This document shows positions 49,496 through 50,000 of a stretch of 50,000 nt of DNA, in pieces. The notes beneath the pieces were generated by a model, which was not told the DNA's origin, did no database searches, and worked only from the letters and a program-made list of their open reading frames with translations. The translations under genes and the position numbers were made by a program. The stretch comes from Roseovarius nubinhibens ISM (lineage in GTDB: Bacteria; Pseudomonadota; Alphaproteobacteria; Rhodobacterales; Rhodobacteraceae). Positions within the stretch are counted from its first letter, which is position 1. Each line of letters starts with the position of its first letter. The stretch spans positions 2,479,602 through 2,529,601 of the forward strand of contig NZ_CH724156.1 in assembly GCF_000152625.1 (NCBI RefSeq), in the 5' to 3' direction.

Positions 49496-50000
49496 CTAGC
49501 GCGAGGGCGCGTTGTCGCCCTTGCGCGCCTGCCGGGGGGTGAGGCCAAATTCGCGCTGAAACGCATTGCTGAGCGCGGTGGAAGAGGAAAAGCCGCAGGC
49601 GATGGCAATCTCGAGAAAGGTGAGCTTGGTATCGCTGGCGAGCTTGCGCGCCTGTTTAAGCCGCAGCCGCGTGTAATATTTCGCGGGCGTCGTCTGGACA
49701 TGGGTGAGAAAGAGCCGCTCGAGCTGGCGGATCGAGATGCCCGCCTCATCGGCGATCTCGGCGGTGCGTAGCGGGTGCTCGATGTTTTGCTCCATCACCG
49801 CGATGGCCTTGACCAGACGGCTGCCGAGGAAATTGGCGTTCTGGCCCGCGCCGCTCGGCTGATCGCCGGAAAAGCCGCGGGCGGTCTCGAGGATCATGGC
49901 GCTGGTCAGCTCGGCGCAATATTGCGGCGAAAGCGTCTCGGCCAAGAGCCGGATCACGATCTCGGCGGTATGGGCGCGCCCGGCACAGGTGTGGATGCCG
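49496..50000 (-). CDS. GlxA-type AraC-family regulator (5' end beyond window)
   Basis: The visible C-terminal 167 residues: the end of a DJ-1/PfpI-like amidase domain (GIHTCAGRAHTAEIVIRLLAE, then ETARGFSGDQPSG) and a two-helix-turn-helix AraC domain (about the last 95 residues; VMEQNIEHPLRTAEIADEAGISIRQLERLF and LKQARKLASDTKLTFLEIAIACGFSSSTALSNAF). The N-terminal part is cut off by the window edge at 50000. GlxA-like regulators often control quaternary-amine or amino-acid catabolism; the target here is unknown. The frame runs on past the last start-like codon at 49957. Confidence 0.88.
   Translation of the reverse strand, partial: GIHTCAGRAHTAEIVIRLLAETLSPQYCAELTSAMILETARGFSGDQPSGAGQNANFLGSRLVKAIAVMEQNIEHPLRTAEIADEAGISIRQLERLFLTHVQTTPAKYYTRLRLKQARKLASDTKLTFLEIAIACGFSSSTALSNAFQREFGLTPRQARKGDNAPSR

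Overview
The window is chromosomal DNA of a high-GC alphaproteobacterium, most likely order Rhodobacterales. I base this on gene content: a DUF1013/TrcR cell-cycle regulator with an acidic tail, a DUF3572 gene between a PleD-like gene and a HAD phosphatase, the trgA-trgB-cysK tellurite-resistance arrangement known from Rhodobacter, a TRAP transporter, an MttB-family protein, a cyanide-insensitive-type bd oxidase, and the run rpiA-gor-hflK-hflC-DUF2065-degP. Genes are tightly packed with many ATGA start/stop overlaps. I see no rRNA, prophage, insertion sequence or CRISPR array.

Layout. 1-2.3 kb: EF-hand protein, then an ECF sigma factor, a one-helix putative anti-sigma protein and a periplasmic metal-sensor-like protein, all overlapping. 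2.4-5.8 kb: degenerate-receiver PleD-like diguanylate cyclase on the minus strand; DUF3572, HAD phosphatase and EamA exporter on plus. 5.8-7.8 kb: MttB-like methyltransferase coupled to a GFA protein. 7.9-10.6 kb: DctPQM TRAP transporter on minus. 10.9-14.4 kb: DUF4153 membrane protein, then an H-NOX-like protein coupled to an HNOBA-GGDEF diguanylate cyclase. 14.6-17.2 kb: aldehyde dehydrogenase, carboxymuconolactone-decarboxylase-family protein, RNase T2. 17.3-19.5 kb: TrcR and ornithine/lysine decarboxylase. 19.6-25.6 kb: recR, then cioAB plus a 33-residue DUF2474 gene on the opposite strand, then ybaB and dnaX. 25.7-27.8 kb: DUF202 protein, zinc metallopeptidase, protein phosphatase, 40-residue membrane peptide. 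28.0-34.2 kb: rpiA, gor, hflKC, DUF2065, degP. 34.2-38.3 kb: DUF1203 protein, BCCT transporter, class V aminotransferase-fold enzyme. 38.4-45.6 kb: photolyase, trgA, trgB, cysK, DUF3772 MscS channel, alaX. 45.6-50 kb: tRNA-Ser(GGA), alpha/beta hydrolase, Na+/H+ antiporter with a CNB domain, and a GlxA-type AraC regulator cut by the window edge.

The most unusual structure is a dispersed 43-45 bp element present five times (7763, 18106, 24267, 39702, 49410), always in the same orientation. Each copy consists of four 8-bp cores (YGWCRGYR) spaced exactly 11 bp apart; one core of the twenty is degenerate. Two copies lie inside the reading frames of dnaX and the photolyase, and a third supplies the stop codon of the GFA gene. 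I do not recognise it as a known repeat family. The second notable system is an H-NOX-like protein that has lost the haem-ligating histidine and the YxSxR motif but keeps its place beside an HNOBA-GGDEF cyclase, a split version of the soluble guanylate cyclase layout with c-di-GMP as the presumed output.
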